Positions 16,784-26,275 of a DNA stretch of 64,000 nt are shown here, piece after piece. The translations under genes and the position numbers were made by a program. The notes beneath the pieces were generated by a model. The model saw only the letters and a program-made list of their open reading frames with translations, did not search any database and was not told the origin of the DNA. Location: assembly GCA_963729815.1 (NCBI GenBank), contig CAVSPU010000002.1, positions 1,178,001 to 1,242,000 of the forward strand. Reading direction: 5' to 3'. Origin of the DNA: DAHUXN01 sp963729815 (GTDB lineage Bacteria; Acidobacteriota; Terriglobia; Acidiferrales; UBA7541). Numbering within the stretch: position 1 is the first letter of the stretch; every line of letters begins with the position of its first letter.

Positions 16784-17263
16784 CTAGGGCTTGCGGCGGC
16801 CGCTTGGAAAAAGCAGGTACGGAAGCGAAGGGAGACGACTGGGGAGCCCGCTTTGAGGTTCGTCTGTTGCAGGATCATTGTGGTAGAGACCTACGAACAG
16901 CGTTATGAGCATTAGGGCAATTACGCTCCCGATTATCGATCGTATTCCGTCCCTTATGCCGGTATATCCTTCGTAGGCTGCGCAAAAAACAGAACCTGCC
17001 ATGAACAAGGTGAATAGAAGAACTCCCCAAATTCGCTCCGGCCAGTCCGTTTTTGGTTGCGAATTTGCACGCTTACTAAAAGCCTGTTCGTAGATGCTTT
17101 CGAGTACCGCAAAAACACACGCTAAGAGGAAGGGCGGCCCCAGCGTCTTCCAAGATAAGGTGGATTTAGGCATGTAGATCAGAAAAAACGTCACGGGGTA
17201 AAGGACCAAGAAAAGCAACACGCGCCAGCGCAACGACAGTGAAGGTTTCTTCTCGCGCAGCAA
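16784..17263 (-). CDS. Integral membrane protein of unknown function
   Basis: 159 residues with four hydrophobic segments: VLLFLVLYPVTFFLIYMP, TLGPPFLLACVFAVLESIY, IWGVLLFTLFMAGSVFCAA and IIGSVIALMLITLFVGLY. The C-terminus is proline- and serine-rich. No family recognised. Start MLREKKPSLSLRW has no strong ribosome site. It is alone on the minus strand and its base composition is a little more AT-rich than the neighbours, which may point to transfer. Confidence 0.5.
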   Translation of the reverse strand: MLREKKPSLSLRWRVLLFLVLYPVTFFLIYMPKSTLSWKTLGPPFLLACVFAVLESIYEQAFSKRANSQPKTDWPERIWGVLLFTLFMAGSVFCAAYEGYTGIRDGIRSIIGSVIALMLITLFVGLYHNDPATDEPQSGLPSRLPSLPYLLFPSGRRKP

Positions 17264-17352
17264 ACCGGACCTCCAGTTACTCCGAAGCCTGAACGTCTAT
17301 GCACCTACACTAACACGGAATCGACCTGCTGCTTGCGGAAAGCCCTCCAATT

Positions 17353-18738
17353 CTATCTCTCGCGACCGGCCCCTCGCGGGCGGGAGAGGAAATACAGCGC
17401 GGGGCCGAGGGCGATGAGGACGAGCGCGACAGTGAGCGAACTCTCAGAGCCGATGGCTTCGGTGCGGTTGCGGACGACGGCGGCAATCATGAGCGCGAGC
17501 GGCGGAATGCCGATGAGAATCGTGCCGAGCAATCCGCCGGGGACGCGGTAAGGCCGCGGCAAATCCGGCTCGCGAAGGCGCAGTCCGGCGAGGGCCCAGA
17601 ATTCCAGCAGGATGCTGAGGCCGGTGAGCAGCACGTCGATGATGACCAGGTGCTCGAAATTCAAGAACAAGCAAGCGGCCCAGCAGACCGCGCAAACCAC
17701 GATGGCGACCCACGGCAGGCCGGTTTTCGCGGAGGTGCGCGCGAAAATGCGCGGCAGATAACCATCCTGCGCCATGACGAGCGGCAAACGTGAAAATGAA
17801 AGCATCAGCGCGTTGAACGAGCCGATCGCGCCGAGCGCGCCGCCCGCCGCGATGGCAATCGAAAGCCACTCGCCGCCGAGCATTCGGCCGATGTCGACCC
17901 AGCCGCCGGTGGTCCAGACCGCGGCGGGAATGCCGGAGCGCGCCACGGCGCTGACCGGAATGACGTAACTCGCGGTGATGAACAGCACGGTGATGAGCAT
18001 GGCCAGCGGATAGGTGCGTTGCGGGCGCGTCACTTCCTCGGCGATGGTCGAGGTGTTGTCCCAGCCCATGTAATTCCACATGGCAATCAAGATTCCGCCG
18101 AGGAGATCTCTGTGAATGACGGATGGAGCTGACGCGGAGAGAGTAGCGTGCGTTGGCGAAAAAGCTCCGACGTGCGCAAAAGCGATTGCCGCCAGGACCG
18201 CGAACGGGCCGAGAAGCAGCACGGCCAACCAGATCGAGCCGTCGCCGACGGCGCGCGCGCCGAGAAGATTCCAGAGCGTGCAGACGACGATGAGCGCGAG
18301 TTCGATGATGATGGCGCGATGGCCGGCGACGAGCGCGGGCGCGAAATGGCCCATGTAGTCGACGAAAAGGGTTGGATAGAGCGCCATTTCAAAAATGCTT
18401 CCCGCGAGCGAGAGCCATACTTCCTGAAATCCCCAGAAGCGGCCCATGCCGCGCTGCACCCAGATGTAAAAGCCGCCTTCTTCGGGAATCGCGCTGGAGA
18501 GCTCGCTGACCATCATGGCCGAGGGAACGCTCCAGAGCAGCGGCGTGAGAAGCAGAATCACGAGCGCGCCGGAGTAACCCGCCATGCGCACCACATCTTC
18601 GAGGCCATAGGGCCCGCCCGAGACCATGAAAAATGTGGCGGCGGCGAGCGGAAGCAGGCTGATTTTGCTGCGAGAGAAGAGGCGGCCGCGGCGGCGTTCA
18701 GAAACCGGCCCGGCGCCCGCGGGGATGGAAGCGTTCAT
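17353..18738 (-). CDS. APC family amino acid permease
   Basis: 461 residues with about twelve membrane segments. The amino acid/polyamine/organocation signature is seen in FFMVSGGPYGLEDVVRMAG (segment 1, unwound helix) and MWNYMGWDNTSTIAEEV (segment 6, the substrate-site region). The GGPYGLED form is characteristic of a bacterial/plant LAT-like subgroup. It imports or exchanges amino acids across the inner membrane; substrate not assignable. Single gene; the 285 bases up to the next gene at 19024 show only GC-rich sequence. Confidence 0.85.
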   Translation of the reverse strand: MNASIPAGAGPVSERRRGRLFSRSKISLLPLAAATFFMVSGGPYGLEDVVRMAGYSGALVILLLTPLLWSVPSAMMVSELSSAIPEEGGFYIWVQRGMGRFWGFQEVWLSLAGSIFEMALYPTLFVDYMGHFAPALVAGHRAIIIELALIVVCTLWNLLGARAVGDGSIWLAVLLLGPFAVLAAIAFAHVGAFSPTHATLSASAPSVIHRDLLGGILIAMWNYMGWDNTSTIAEEVTRPQRTYPLAMLITVLFITASYVIPVSAVARSGIPAAVWTTGGWVDIGRMLGGEWLSIAIAAGGALGAIGSFNALMLSFSRLPLVMAQDGYLPRIFARTSAKTGLPWVAIVVCAVCWAACLFLNFEHLVIIDVLLTGLSILLEFWALAGLRLREPDLPRPYRVPGGLLGTILIGIPPLALMIAAVVRNRTEAIGSESSLTVALVLIALGPALYFLSRPRGAGRER

Positions 18739-19023
18739 GCGGTGTTTTCAGTCCACTCCTACGCGCAGGGTTATATCATCGGCGCGTGAGAATGCAATGC
18801 CAGAAGAAGAGTGAGAAAAATCACATGCATGCTATCCGCAGCGGTTCAGCCAGCGCGGCGAATTTTCACGAGACGCAAATGCTCGCGTCTATTGTGTACC
18901 GCTCGCGCGAGCATTCACGCTCATGTTTTGCCGAAACGCGAATTCGAAAACTCATGTAGAATGCCGCCATTCACCGACTGCCGGACATGAAGTTCAATCG
19001 TGGAACTCAATCAGGAGGAAGCG

Positions 19024-19422
19024 ATGCGACACACGGCATTTCTCAGCAAGCTGATCGGATTGTTTACACTGGTCGTTGCGGCGTCCATCGCGACGCACAA
19101 GGCAGAGACGCTGGCAACCGTCGCGGCATTGACGCAGAGCCAGCCGCTGCTGCTGGTGCTGGGCTTTTTGAGCCTTGCGGCGGGATTGGCGATGGTGCTC
19201 GCGCATAACGTGTGGCGCGGCGGATTACTGCCGGTGATTGTCACGCTCGCCGGATGGATATTCCTGCTGCGCGGCGTGGTAGTTTTGTTACTTCCGCACA
19301 AGGACGTGGCTGCGTTGCTCGAGGCGGCACATTACGAGGCCTTCTTTTACGAGTACATCGTGATTGCGCTCGCGATCGGCTTGTATATGACCATCGCGGG
19401 CTTCCGGCGGACAGGTCTTTGA
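19024..19422 (+). CDS. Small integral membrane protein
   Basis: 132 residues with four hydrophobic segments (LIGLFTLVVAASI, PLLLVLGFLSLAAGLAMVL, LLPVIVTLAGWIFLLRGVVVLL, EYIVIALAIGLYMTIAGF). No family recognised with certainty. The ATG at 19024 has an excellent site (CAGGAGGAAGCG); the frame extends 8 codons further upstream but lacks one. Confidence 0.65.
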   Translation: MRHTAFLSKLIGLFTLVVAASIATHKAETLATVAALTQSQPLLLVLGFLSLAAGLAMVLAHNVWRGGLLPVIVTLAGWIFLLRGVVVLLLPHKDVAALLEAAHYEAFFYEYIVIALAIGLYMTIAGFRRTGL

Positions 19423-19453
19423 ACAGAACGGCTGCGAATCGCGGACCGGCGGA

Positions 19454-19645
19454 CTATGCCGCGGTGGCTTTTTCCTCGTAGACGGATGCGCGAATCTGCT
19501 TGAAGATTTCGGGCGTGATCGCGCGCAGGTGGTGTTTGGCGCGGACGTGTTCAGCGGCCCGTGCAATCACTTCTTCATCAGTTTCACCGCGGGCGACGAA
19601 ATCACAACCGGGAATGACGTCGGTACAGCGGAGTGTCTTCGGCAT
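19454..19645 (-). CDS. DUF1059 family small protein
   Basis: 63 residues: MPKTLRCTDVIPGCDFVARG, then TDEEVIARAAEHVRAKHH and a C-terminal helical tail. The two Cys and the HVRAKHH cluster are the hallmark of DUF1059 small predicted metal-binding proteins. AAGGAG ribosome site 7 bases before ATG 19645; the 31-codon upward extension is unsupported. Confidence 0.75.
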   Translation of the reverse strand: MPKTLRCTDVIPGCDFVARGETDEEVIARAAEHVRAKHHLRAITPEIFKQIRASVYEEKATAA

Positions 19646-19789
19646 GGCAGGCTCCTTTGCGGCGAAGCGCCGGCGTTTGGGGGACTCAAACAGCTGAGGA
19701 GACGGCGCAATTCTACGCCCGGGGAGCGCCGAGGTCAATCAAGTGCTGCGTCCCGGGGAAACGCGTGAGACGGGCGAGATGCGGCGGAG

Positions 19790-21088
19790 TCAGCTTTCTC
19801 TTTTTTCGCCACCGAGAATCGGCGCGCGACGCCAGGAGGCGATGGCGCCAGCGGCGAGAACGACGAACAAGCTATCGAGCGGCCGGCGATAATAATCCTC
19901 TAGGTGGGTGATGTAATAGACGAGCGGGAAAAATAAAAACGCGATGATGTAGGGCATCGCAGCTGATGCGCCACCAATACGCCACGCGATTCGCAAGCCG
20001 AAAAACGCGAGAATCGTCAGCGCGGTGCAGAAGAAAATGTCTGGCGGATCGAAAGGCTCTTCGGCAAGATAGCGCCGGCTGAAGCTCCAGAAGCCGGTCC
20101 AGATGTAGACAGCGCGGCGCAAAGTCTGGACGGCGTAGAGCGCTTTGTGTCCCGACATGAATGCCATGGCCTCGCGTTTTTTCAACGCCATGTAATTGAT
20201 TTCCCCGAGCTGCTGATATTCCTGCCATTCGAGGTTGCTGTCGGATGGATGATAGCCGGGCGGACGGATGTCCGTGGACCAAAAAGCGCTTGCGGAATTA
20301 TTTCCGCAATAAACTTCCAGCCAAAACCCGGAACGCAGCGGAATGAATTTGTGAAATGTGCGGTAGTTGCGCACAAACCACGGCGAGACGGCAATCAGCA
20401 CAGCCAGCAAGGCTGCCGCGCCGGGCGCGAACCAGTTCTGTTTTTTGCGATAAAGCCGCCAGAGAATCCACAGCACGAGAAACGGCATAGGCGCGAGCGT
20501 GACCGGATTCGTTAGCGCCGCAAATCCCGCGAGCAGGCCGAAACCGAACCACGGCCACCAGCGCGGCGCGCGTTCGAGTTTCAGGACGACGAGAAATAGA
20601 ATGGCCATGAGCAGGACGGAAAGCGTCGTGTCCCAGATGAAATCGGCGGAGAAATGGATCGAATAGGGGAAGAAGACCCAGATCCAGCCGGCCCAACTCG
20701 CGGCGCGTTCACCGAAAGTCTCGAGTGCGATGAAGAAAACGGGAATGCATGTGAGCGCGGCAAACAAGCAATCGAGCGAAAGTATCGCGAGCGCGGAAGC
20801 CTTCGTATAGACGCCAAAAACTTTGAAGACGCTGGCGAGCAAATATGGGAACACCGGCGTGAGCCAGGCGGTCGGACCGGTATCAGCGAAAAAAGGACTG
20901 CTATATCCCTTCCCTTCCGCGATGGAGCGCGCGATGCGGCCGGTTTCGCCGGCGAATTTCCAGTGGTCGCGCGCGGGATTCAAATGCTCGGGGTAGAGAA
21001 ACGCCATCACGGCGAGGCGAATTGCCAGCGCGGCGATAACCATCCAAAAGCAAGCGCGACGCACGTTAAGCGAATGATTCCCGGGCAA
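19790..21088 (-). CDS. GT39-like polyprenyl-phosphate-sugar glycosyltransferase
   Basis: 432 residues, about ten membrane segments. The first periplasmic loop holds DHWKFAGETGRIARSIAEG, with the acidic residue after segment 1 expected for PMT/ArnT-type catalysis, and GPTAWLTPVFPYLLA. Such enzymes transfer sugars from polyprenyl phosphate to lipids or proteins on the periplasmic side. A second loop carries EVYCGNN and WQEYQQLGEINYMALKKREA. The acceptor is unknown. Isolated gene; the 280 bases to 21368 contain no recognised element. Confidence 0.75.
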   Translation of the reverse strand: MPGNHSLNVRRACFWMVIAALAIRLAVMAFLYPEHLNPARDHWKFAGETGRIARSIAEGKGYSSPFFADTGPTAWLTPVFPYLLASVFKVFGVYTKASALAILSLDCLFAALTCIPVFFIALETFGERAASWAGWIWVFFPYSIHFSADFIWDTTLSVLLMAILFLVVLKLERAPRWWPWFGFGLLAGFAALTNPVTLAPMPFLVLWILWRLYRKKQNWFAPGAAALLAVLIAVSPWFVRNYRTFHKFIPLRSGFWLEVYCGNNSASAFWSTDIRPPGYHPSDSNLEWQEYQQLGEINYMALKKREAMAFMSGHKALYAVQTLRRAVYIWTGFWSFSRRYLAEEPFDPPDIFFCTALTILAFFGLRIAWRIGGASAAMPYIIAFLFFPLVYYITHLEDYYRRPLDSLFVVLAAGAIASWRRAPILGGEKRES

Positions 21089-21368
21089 TGCCCTTCCCTT
21101 TCTTGCCCCTGGTGCGACAGCCGGCGAGTACTCTGCGGAAAAACTCGCGTATTAGCAACCGAAACTTAGTGCATGGCTCGCTTTCGCGCTGAGTCTTCAT
21201 TCGCGGCCTGGCATCCAATGGGTATTCGCAGCGCGCCCGGCCAGGCATTCCGGTGTTTGCCGCGCGTTCGAGAAATTGCGCAAGCAGCCGCGGATTTGAT
21301 CGCCTAAACCGGATATCGGCGGCTCGTGGCTTTGGTGTAAGCTCGCAGCGCGAGGCGGAGGAGAAACC

Positions 21369-22349
21369 ATGGCGACTGTCGCTCAGGGATATTTGCAGTC
21401 GAAGCTTGAAGATCGCCGGAAGAGGCTGCAAACGGCCATCGCTTCGCGCTCCGCGGATGCTTTCGCCAACGCGCTTCTCATGGAAGTGGATGCCGCGCTC
21501 GAGCGCATGCGCGACGGCTCATTCGGAATCTGCGAGGTGTGCCACGACACGGTCGAAGAGGAGCGCCTGATCGCGGATCCGCTGGTGCGCATGTGTTTGG
21601 ATCATTTGAATGAAGCGCAGCGCCGCGCGCTGGAGCAAGACCTTGAGCTCGCCGCAGGAGTGCAGCGCGCCCTGCTGCCGCCGCACGACATCGACGCTGC
21701 CGGCTGGAAGCTTCATTATTGTTATGAGCCGGCGGGCATCGTAAGCGGCGACTACTGTGACGTCATTCCGGACGGAGCATCGGGCGATGTGTTTTTCGCG
21801 CTGGGCGATGTTGCCGGCAAAGGCGTGGCCGCGTCACTGCTGATGACGCAGCTTCACGGCATTTTTCGCAGCCTGGTGAACAGCAACCTGCCGCTCGACC
21901 AACTGGTGGCGCGCGTGAGCCGCCTCTTTTGCGAAAGCACCACGGCGGGGCAGTACGCAACGCTTGTGTGCGGACGCGCGTCCACCACTGGCGCAATCGA
22001 GCTCTGCAACGCGGGCCACTTGCCGGTCTTCTTGCTGCGGGACGGTGAAGTACGCTCGCTCGGGTCGAAGGGCATGCCGCTCGGGATGTTCTCCGCGGGA
22101 ACCTATCCGGCGGAAAAAATGCAGCTCAAGGCGGGGGAAAGCCTCATTTCTTATACCGACGGTCTGACGGAATCAGTGGACGGCTCGAATACCGAATATG
22201 GTTTTGGGCGGCTGGCGAAGTTTCTGAACGGGCGGCACGCTCTGGAACCAGATGCGCTCACGGCCGCTTGCCTTCAGGAAATCAAGAATTTTTCCCGCGG
22301 CGCCCGCCAGCAAGATGACCGGACGATTCTCGTTTTGCGTCGGAACTGA
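21369..22349 (+). CDS. SpoIIE-type PP2C phosphatase fused to a DksA/TraR-like zinc finger
   Basis: 326 residues. Residues 1-80 match the TraR/DksA zinc-finger region: ALERMRDGSFGICEVC and RLIADPLVRMCLDHL, with C55, C58, C76 and H79 as a C3H site where the usual fourth Cys is His. Residues about 90-326 are a SpoIIE phosphatase: LAAGVQRALLPP, metal-binding SGDYCDV, LGDVAGKGVAASLLM, SYTDGLTES and QQDDRTILVL. RsbU-type phosphatases act on anti-sigma antagonists in partner switching; no STAS or RsbW-like gene is nearby. GGCGGAGGAG gives a strong start. Confidence 0.85.
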   Translation: MATVAQGYLQSKLEDRRKRLQTAIASRSADAFANALLMEVDAALERMRDGSFGICEVCHDTVEEERLIADPLVRMCLDHLNEAQRRALEQDLELAAGVQRALLPPHDIDAAGWKLHYCYEPAGIVSGDYCDVIPDGASGDVFFALGDVAGKGVAASLLMTQLHGIFRSLVNSNLPLDQLVARVSRLFCESTTAGQYATLVCGRASTTGAIELCNAGHLPVFLLRDGEVRSLGSKGMPLGMFSAGTYPAEKMQLKAGESLISYTDGLTESVDGSNTEYGFGRLAKFLNGRHALEPDALTAACLQEIKNFSRGARQQDDRTILVLRRN

Positions 22350-22380
22350 AAATCAACCCAATCGATCCGCAGGAATGATC

Positions 22381-23577
22381 CTAGAAATGCTCTTCTTCGT
22401 CGGCGTCGAGGATGGGCGAGGGTTGAGCGGCGCTGTGATGCGAAGATCGGGCGGCGCGATGATGCGAGGAAGAGTTCGCGTCGGCGGAGATGCGGCCCCA
22501 GGCGGACGTGCGCCAGTTGTCGCGGATGGCTTTCTCTGGCGCCCATTTTCCGATGGGCATCAGCAGGCGATCGGAAAGCGCGCGCGCGTAGGGCTCATAC
22601 ATGTGGCGAAGATCCTCGAGGTGCTGATCATCTTCAGGACAGCATGTGGAGAGCTCCGCGCCAATCAGCAGCTTGTGCAGTTCCTGCAGTTCTTCGCGCG
22701 GGAGACGCTCCTCTTTGAATTCGAGCGGCGGCGTGTTCAGGACTTGCGCCAAATCGACGAGCGCGTGGCGAGAAATGGCGAACGTGAGCTTGGCCTGCCA
22801 CTTCAACGCGCCCTGGCCATAGGCGATGAGCAGCGCGGAGACGTCGAGCACGGTGGTGAGCGCGGCGAGCCAGGATTGATTATTGTGCTGCGAACGGAAA
22901 TAGCAGAGCACGGGATAGGACAAATGGCTTTCCATCAACTGCGCGGACCACTTTTCCCAGTCGTACAGATTTTGCTCGAAGGCCTGGGGGTTTTGGCGCT
23001 GCGCCAGGCGCCGCAGCATCTCTGAAGCGCTGGGCGGCGAGCCGGCGCGCGCGTCGAGGAGCGAAATATTCACCTCGCGCGCGGAAAACGCGCCGTAGAG
23101 CACGGGCAAATAACTGATGACCAGGGCGAGAAAGCCGAAGCCCAGTCCCGACTCAAATACGGTGATGATGCGCGCCGCCTCGGTGCGCGGCGTGACGTCG
23201 CCGAGGCCGAGCGTAAAAAACGTGGTCCCGCTGAGATACAAATCGCTCCAGAAGCCGGGCCGTTGGTTGGGCGCGAGATTGATCGCCGAGCCCGCGCCGT
23301 AGTGAAGCATTGCGAATCCGAAAATCAGGCCCACGGCCCACACGACAAAGAGCGCCAGCAGCGAAAGCGGACCGTAGTAACCCAGAAAGCTTTCGCGGAG
23401 ATTCTTTTTGCGCTGGAGCAGGCAGGCGACAAAACGCCACGGCCGCCACGTCGAGCGATAAAACATGCGCGCGAGGCGGAAGCGCCGCGTGACGCGGCGC
23501 GGCAAAATGATCGTCTCGAATACATCCCAGAGGATCACCGCGATCAGGGCAATGCCGAGAATCCAAAAACCGCCCAC
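22381..23577 (-). CDS. Two-segment potassium channel family protein
   Basis: 398 residues. A hydrophobic N-terminus (FWILGIALIAVILWDVFETI), then a two-helix pore unit: LLALFVVWAVGLIFGFAML, pore helix and filter TTFFTLGLGDVTP, and inner helix ARIITVFESGLGFGFLALVISY. The filter is GLGD rather than GYGD. The cytoplasmic part (about 180-398) is helical, contains QNLYDWEKWSAQLMESHLSYP and ends in a His/Ser-rich tail; it does not look like RCK/TrkA. Ions other than potassium are possible given the altered filter. Confidence 0.8.
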   Translation of the reverse strand: MGGFWILGIALIAVILWDVFETIILPRRVTRRFRLARMFYRSTWRPWRFVACLLQRKKNLRESFLGYYGPLSLLALFVVWAVGLIFGFAMLHYGAGSAINLAPNQRPGFWSDLYLSGTTFFTLGLGDVTPRTEAARIITVFESGLGFGFLALVISYLPVLYGAFSAREVNISLLDARAGSPPSASEMLRRLAQRQNPQAFEQNLYDWEKWSAQLMESHLSYPVLCYFRSQHNNQSWLAALTTVLDVSALLIAYGQGALKWQAKLTFAISRHALVDLAQVLNTPPLEFKEERLPREELQELHKLLIGAELSTCCPEDDQHLEDLRHMYEPYARALSDRLLMPIGKWAPEKAIRDNWRTSAWGRISADANSSSHHRAARSSHHSAAQPSPILDADEEEHF

Positions 23578-23712
23578 TCACGCTCCTTCCCTCCGCGCTC
23601 GCCGCGGAGGCTTAAGCCGCCAGATGTTCCGCTATTCTAGCCTGATTTCGTGTGGGAGGGTCTGAATTGAGCGGGCGATACCGGGAAATGCGCCGGAGGC
23701 GAAACACTGGCC

Positions 23713-25995
23713 TTAATTTGCCTGTTCGCCGGGGCCTTTGGCGAGGCTTTTGAATTCGGGATCGTCGTGGAGGATTTTCAAATCGGGGTCTTTCGTGCAC
23801 CAGTCAAAATTGGAATAGCCCGCATCGACGCAGCGGCGGAAAGTCTCGAGCGCTTCCGGCTTCATTCCGAGCAAACCGTACGCGCACGCCGCGTTGTAGA
23901 GGACATTGGAGTCCGTGGGGCGCATGGCCACGGAGATGCGCACGTGGCGAATGGCCTCCTCGGGCTGGCCGAAGGTGGCCAGATCGGCGGCCAGGAGAAT
24001 GCGTGCGCGAACGTCGTCGGGAAATTGCCGCAACTGGTTTTCGAGTACTTCCATTTCGCGGCGGCGCAAGCGCTCGGCGTCGGCGGCGCGTCCCAATTTT
24101 TCGATTGAGTTGATGAGAGGAATCAGCGCGTTGTAATCGTTGCTGACGACTTCGAGCGCGCTATCGGCCAATTGCGCGGCATCCTCATAACGTCCGGCGG
24201 CAAAATACGCGCGCCCGAGCACGTCATGCGCGCCTTCGCATTCTGGTTGCAATTCAATGGCCCTGCGCGCCAGGCGGATGGAATCGTCGTACTGCTGCTG
24301 CGCATAATGAATGCGCGCCCGCGCGGAGAGCACTTCGGGCAAATCGGGCGCGAGCTTTTCGGCCTTGGCGCAGGCTTCGAGGCCTTTTTCGATGTACTCC
24401 GGGCTGGGATTGTGCAATTCGAATTTCTCGCCCCAGGCGCGCGCGATTCCCGCGTAGGCTTGCGCGAAATTGGGGTCAAGTTTGGCGGCTTCCTCGTACA
24501 TGGCGAGCGCGTATTCGAACTGGCGCTGGCGCAGATAATTCCGGCCGCGCAGATAAAAGTCATAGGCCTGCGGATTCGCGGTCGGTTTCTTGGCGATCAC
24601 TCTTTCTTCCTGCGGCGAGAGAGTGATCTCCAGCGCTTTCGCGATGCTCAGCGAAATCTCGCCCTGAATGGCAAAAACGTCTTCCATCTGGCGGTCGTAG
24701 CGTTCGGCCCAGACGGAATGGCGCGTGGCGCTTTCGACGAGCTGCGTCGTGATGCGCAGACGATTCCCCGCCCTGCGAATCGAACCCTCGAGAACGTACA
24801 TGGCGCCGAGTTTCTCGCCGACCTCGGGTGCGGTGACGGGCTTGTCTCGAAAGGGGAGCATCTCGGAGCGCGGGAAAATTTCGAGGCGTCCGATTTTCGA
24901 CAGCTCCGTGACGATGTCTTCGGTCATGCCGTCGCGGAAATATTCGTCTTCTTTCGCGCCGCTCAAATTTTCGAAGTACAGCACGGCGACGGTCTTTTTC
25001 TTCGGCGCGGCTTGCGGCCGCGCAGCGGCGGCGGTCCCTGCCGCGCCTGCAGAGGAACTTCGCGCCGCTGAATCCATGTGCCCGGAATCGAGGTCGCGCT
25101 TCAGGCGCTTGAGGTCCGCGCGCAGCTCGGCCGCGCTTTGGCAGCGGAGGTCGCGATCTTTTTCGAGCGTCTTGGCGATGATCCGATCGATTTCAGCGGG
25201 CATGCGGGCGTTGACTCTGGTGACGGGCTTTGGCGTGACATTCAGGATGCCGTTATAAATGACCGCCGTGGTGCCGCCGCTGAAGGGCAATTCGCCGGTG
25301 GCCATCTCGTAGAGCACAATGCCGAGGGAAAATAAATCCGTCCGCGCGTCGAGCTCTTCGCCGCGCGCCTGCTCCGGACTCATATACGCAACCGTGCCGA
25401 GCGAGCTGCCGGGACTGGTCAAATCCGGAGAATTGTCCGCCGTGGCCTGTGCGGAAATTCCACGCGCCGCCGTGCCGCTTTCGCCCGTGCGGTGCGAGGC
25501 CAGCACTTTGGCGAGGCCGAAATCGAGGATTTTCGCGTGGCCTCGGCTGGTGACGAAAATGTTCGCGGGCTTGATGTCGCGGTGGACGATGCCCTTCACA
25601 TGCGCGGCATCGAGCGCGTCGGCGGCTTCGATCGCCAGCGTGAGGAGCGTTTCGATGTCGAGCGGCCGGCCGGCGATTTTGTGCTTCAACGTCACGCCGT
25701 CGAGATATTCCATGGCGATGAAGGCTTTGCCGTCCTGCTCGCCGACGTCATAAATCGTACAGATATTAGGATGATTCAGAGTCGAGGCCGCCTGCGCTTC
25801 GCGACGGAAGCGATTGAGCGCCTGCACGTCCTGGGCCATGTCTTCGGGAAGGAATTTCAGGGCCACCAAGCGGCCGAGGCGAGTGTCCTCGGCTTTGTAG
25901 ACGACGCCCATTCCACCGCCGCCGAGCTTTTCGAGAACGCGGTAGTGAGAAATGGTCGAGCTAGCCAGGGAATCGGGAGCCGTCATGCGCAGCAC
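23713..25995 (-). CDS. Hanks-type Ser/Thr protein kinase with TolB-N-like and TPR domains
   Basis: 760 residues. Kinase domain at about 18-290: glycine loop GGGGMGVVYKAED, lysine in VALKFL, catalytic IVHRDIKPANI, metal-binding ILDFGLAKV and substrate loop MSPEQARG. A Ser/Ala linker follows, then KKTVAVLYFENLSGAKEDEY and GAMYVLEGSIRRAGNRLRI (about 335-450), the adaptor seen in many acidobacterial kinases and related to TolB N-terminal/FlgO-like folds. Residues about 490-750 are TPR repeats. There is no transmembrane helix, so it is a soluble signalling protein. ATG 25986 is an alternative start; neither has a clear ribosome site. Confidence 0.9.
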   Translation of the reverse strand: MLRMTAPDSLASSTISHYRVLEKLGGGGMGVVYKAEDTRLGRLVALKFLPEDMAQDVQALNRFRREAQAASTLNHPNICTIYDVGEQDGKAFIAMEYLDGVTLKHKIAGRPLDIETLLTLAIEAADALDAAHVKGIVHRDIKPANIFVTSRGHAKILDFGLAKVLASHRTGESGTAARGISAQATADNSPDLTSPGSSLGTVAYMSPEQARGEELDARTDLFSLGIVLYEMATGELPFSGGTTAVIYNGILNVTPKPVTRVNARMPAEIDRIIAKTLEKDRDLRCQSAAELRADLKRLKRDLDSGHMDSAARSSSAGAAGTAAAARPQAAPKKKTVAVLYFENLSGAKEDEYFRDGMTEDIVTELSKIGRLEIFPRSEMLPFRDKPVTAPEVGEKLGAMYVLEGSIRRAGNRLRITTQLVESATRHSVWAERYDRQMEDVFAIQGEISLSIAKALEITLSPQEERVIAKKPTANPQAYDFYLRGRNYLRQRQFEYALAMYEEAAKLDPNFAQAYAGIARAWGEKFELHNPSPEYIEKGLEACAKAEKLAPDLPEVLSARARIHYAQQQYDDSIRLARRAIELQPECEGAHDVLGRAYFAAGRYEDAAQLADSALEVVSNDYNALIPLINSIEKLGRAADAERLRRREMEVLENQLRQFPDDVRARILLAADLATFGQPEEAIRHVRISVAMRPTDSNVLYNAACAYGLLGMKPEALETFRRCVDAGYSNFDWCTKDPDLKILHDDPEFKSLAKGPGEQAN

Positions 25996-26275
25996 ATATT
26001 ATGGTTGCCGTCCGCGACAAGTCAACAGGGTCTTGGCGTCGCGCCCGTTTTGTCATTCTCGCGTCTCGCGTCCTTGTGCTCGGATGCAGAAAGATCCGAC
26101 TGCCGAATCCTGAGTCATTTCCCGAAATGGACACGCGCGCGCAATTCATGTACGCTGCGCACGCTTCTTCCGCACGATTCTTTGGAGACTCGACATCGCA
26201 TCGCGTAACGAGGCCACGTTCAACGGCTCCATCTCCTTCGCTGATCCCATTTCCAACTCGCGCCGCTGGTCGATC

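Noticed and set aside
21519..21996. Minus-strand frames opposite the SpoIIE gene
   Set aside because: Shadow frames of a high-GC gene with clear motifs on the plus strand.
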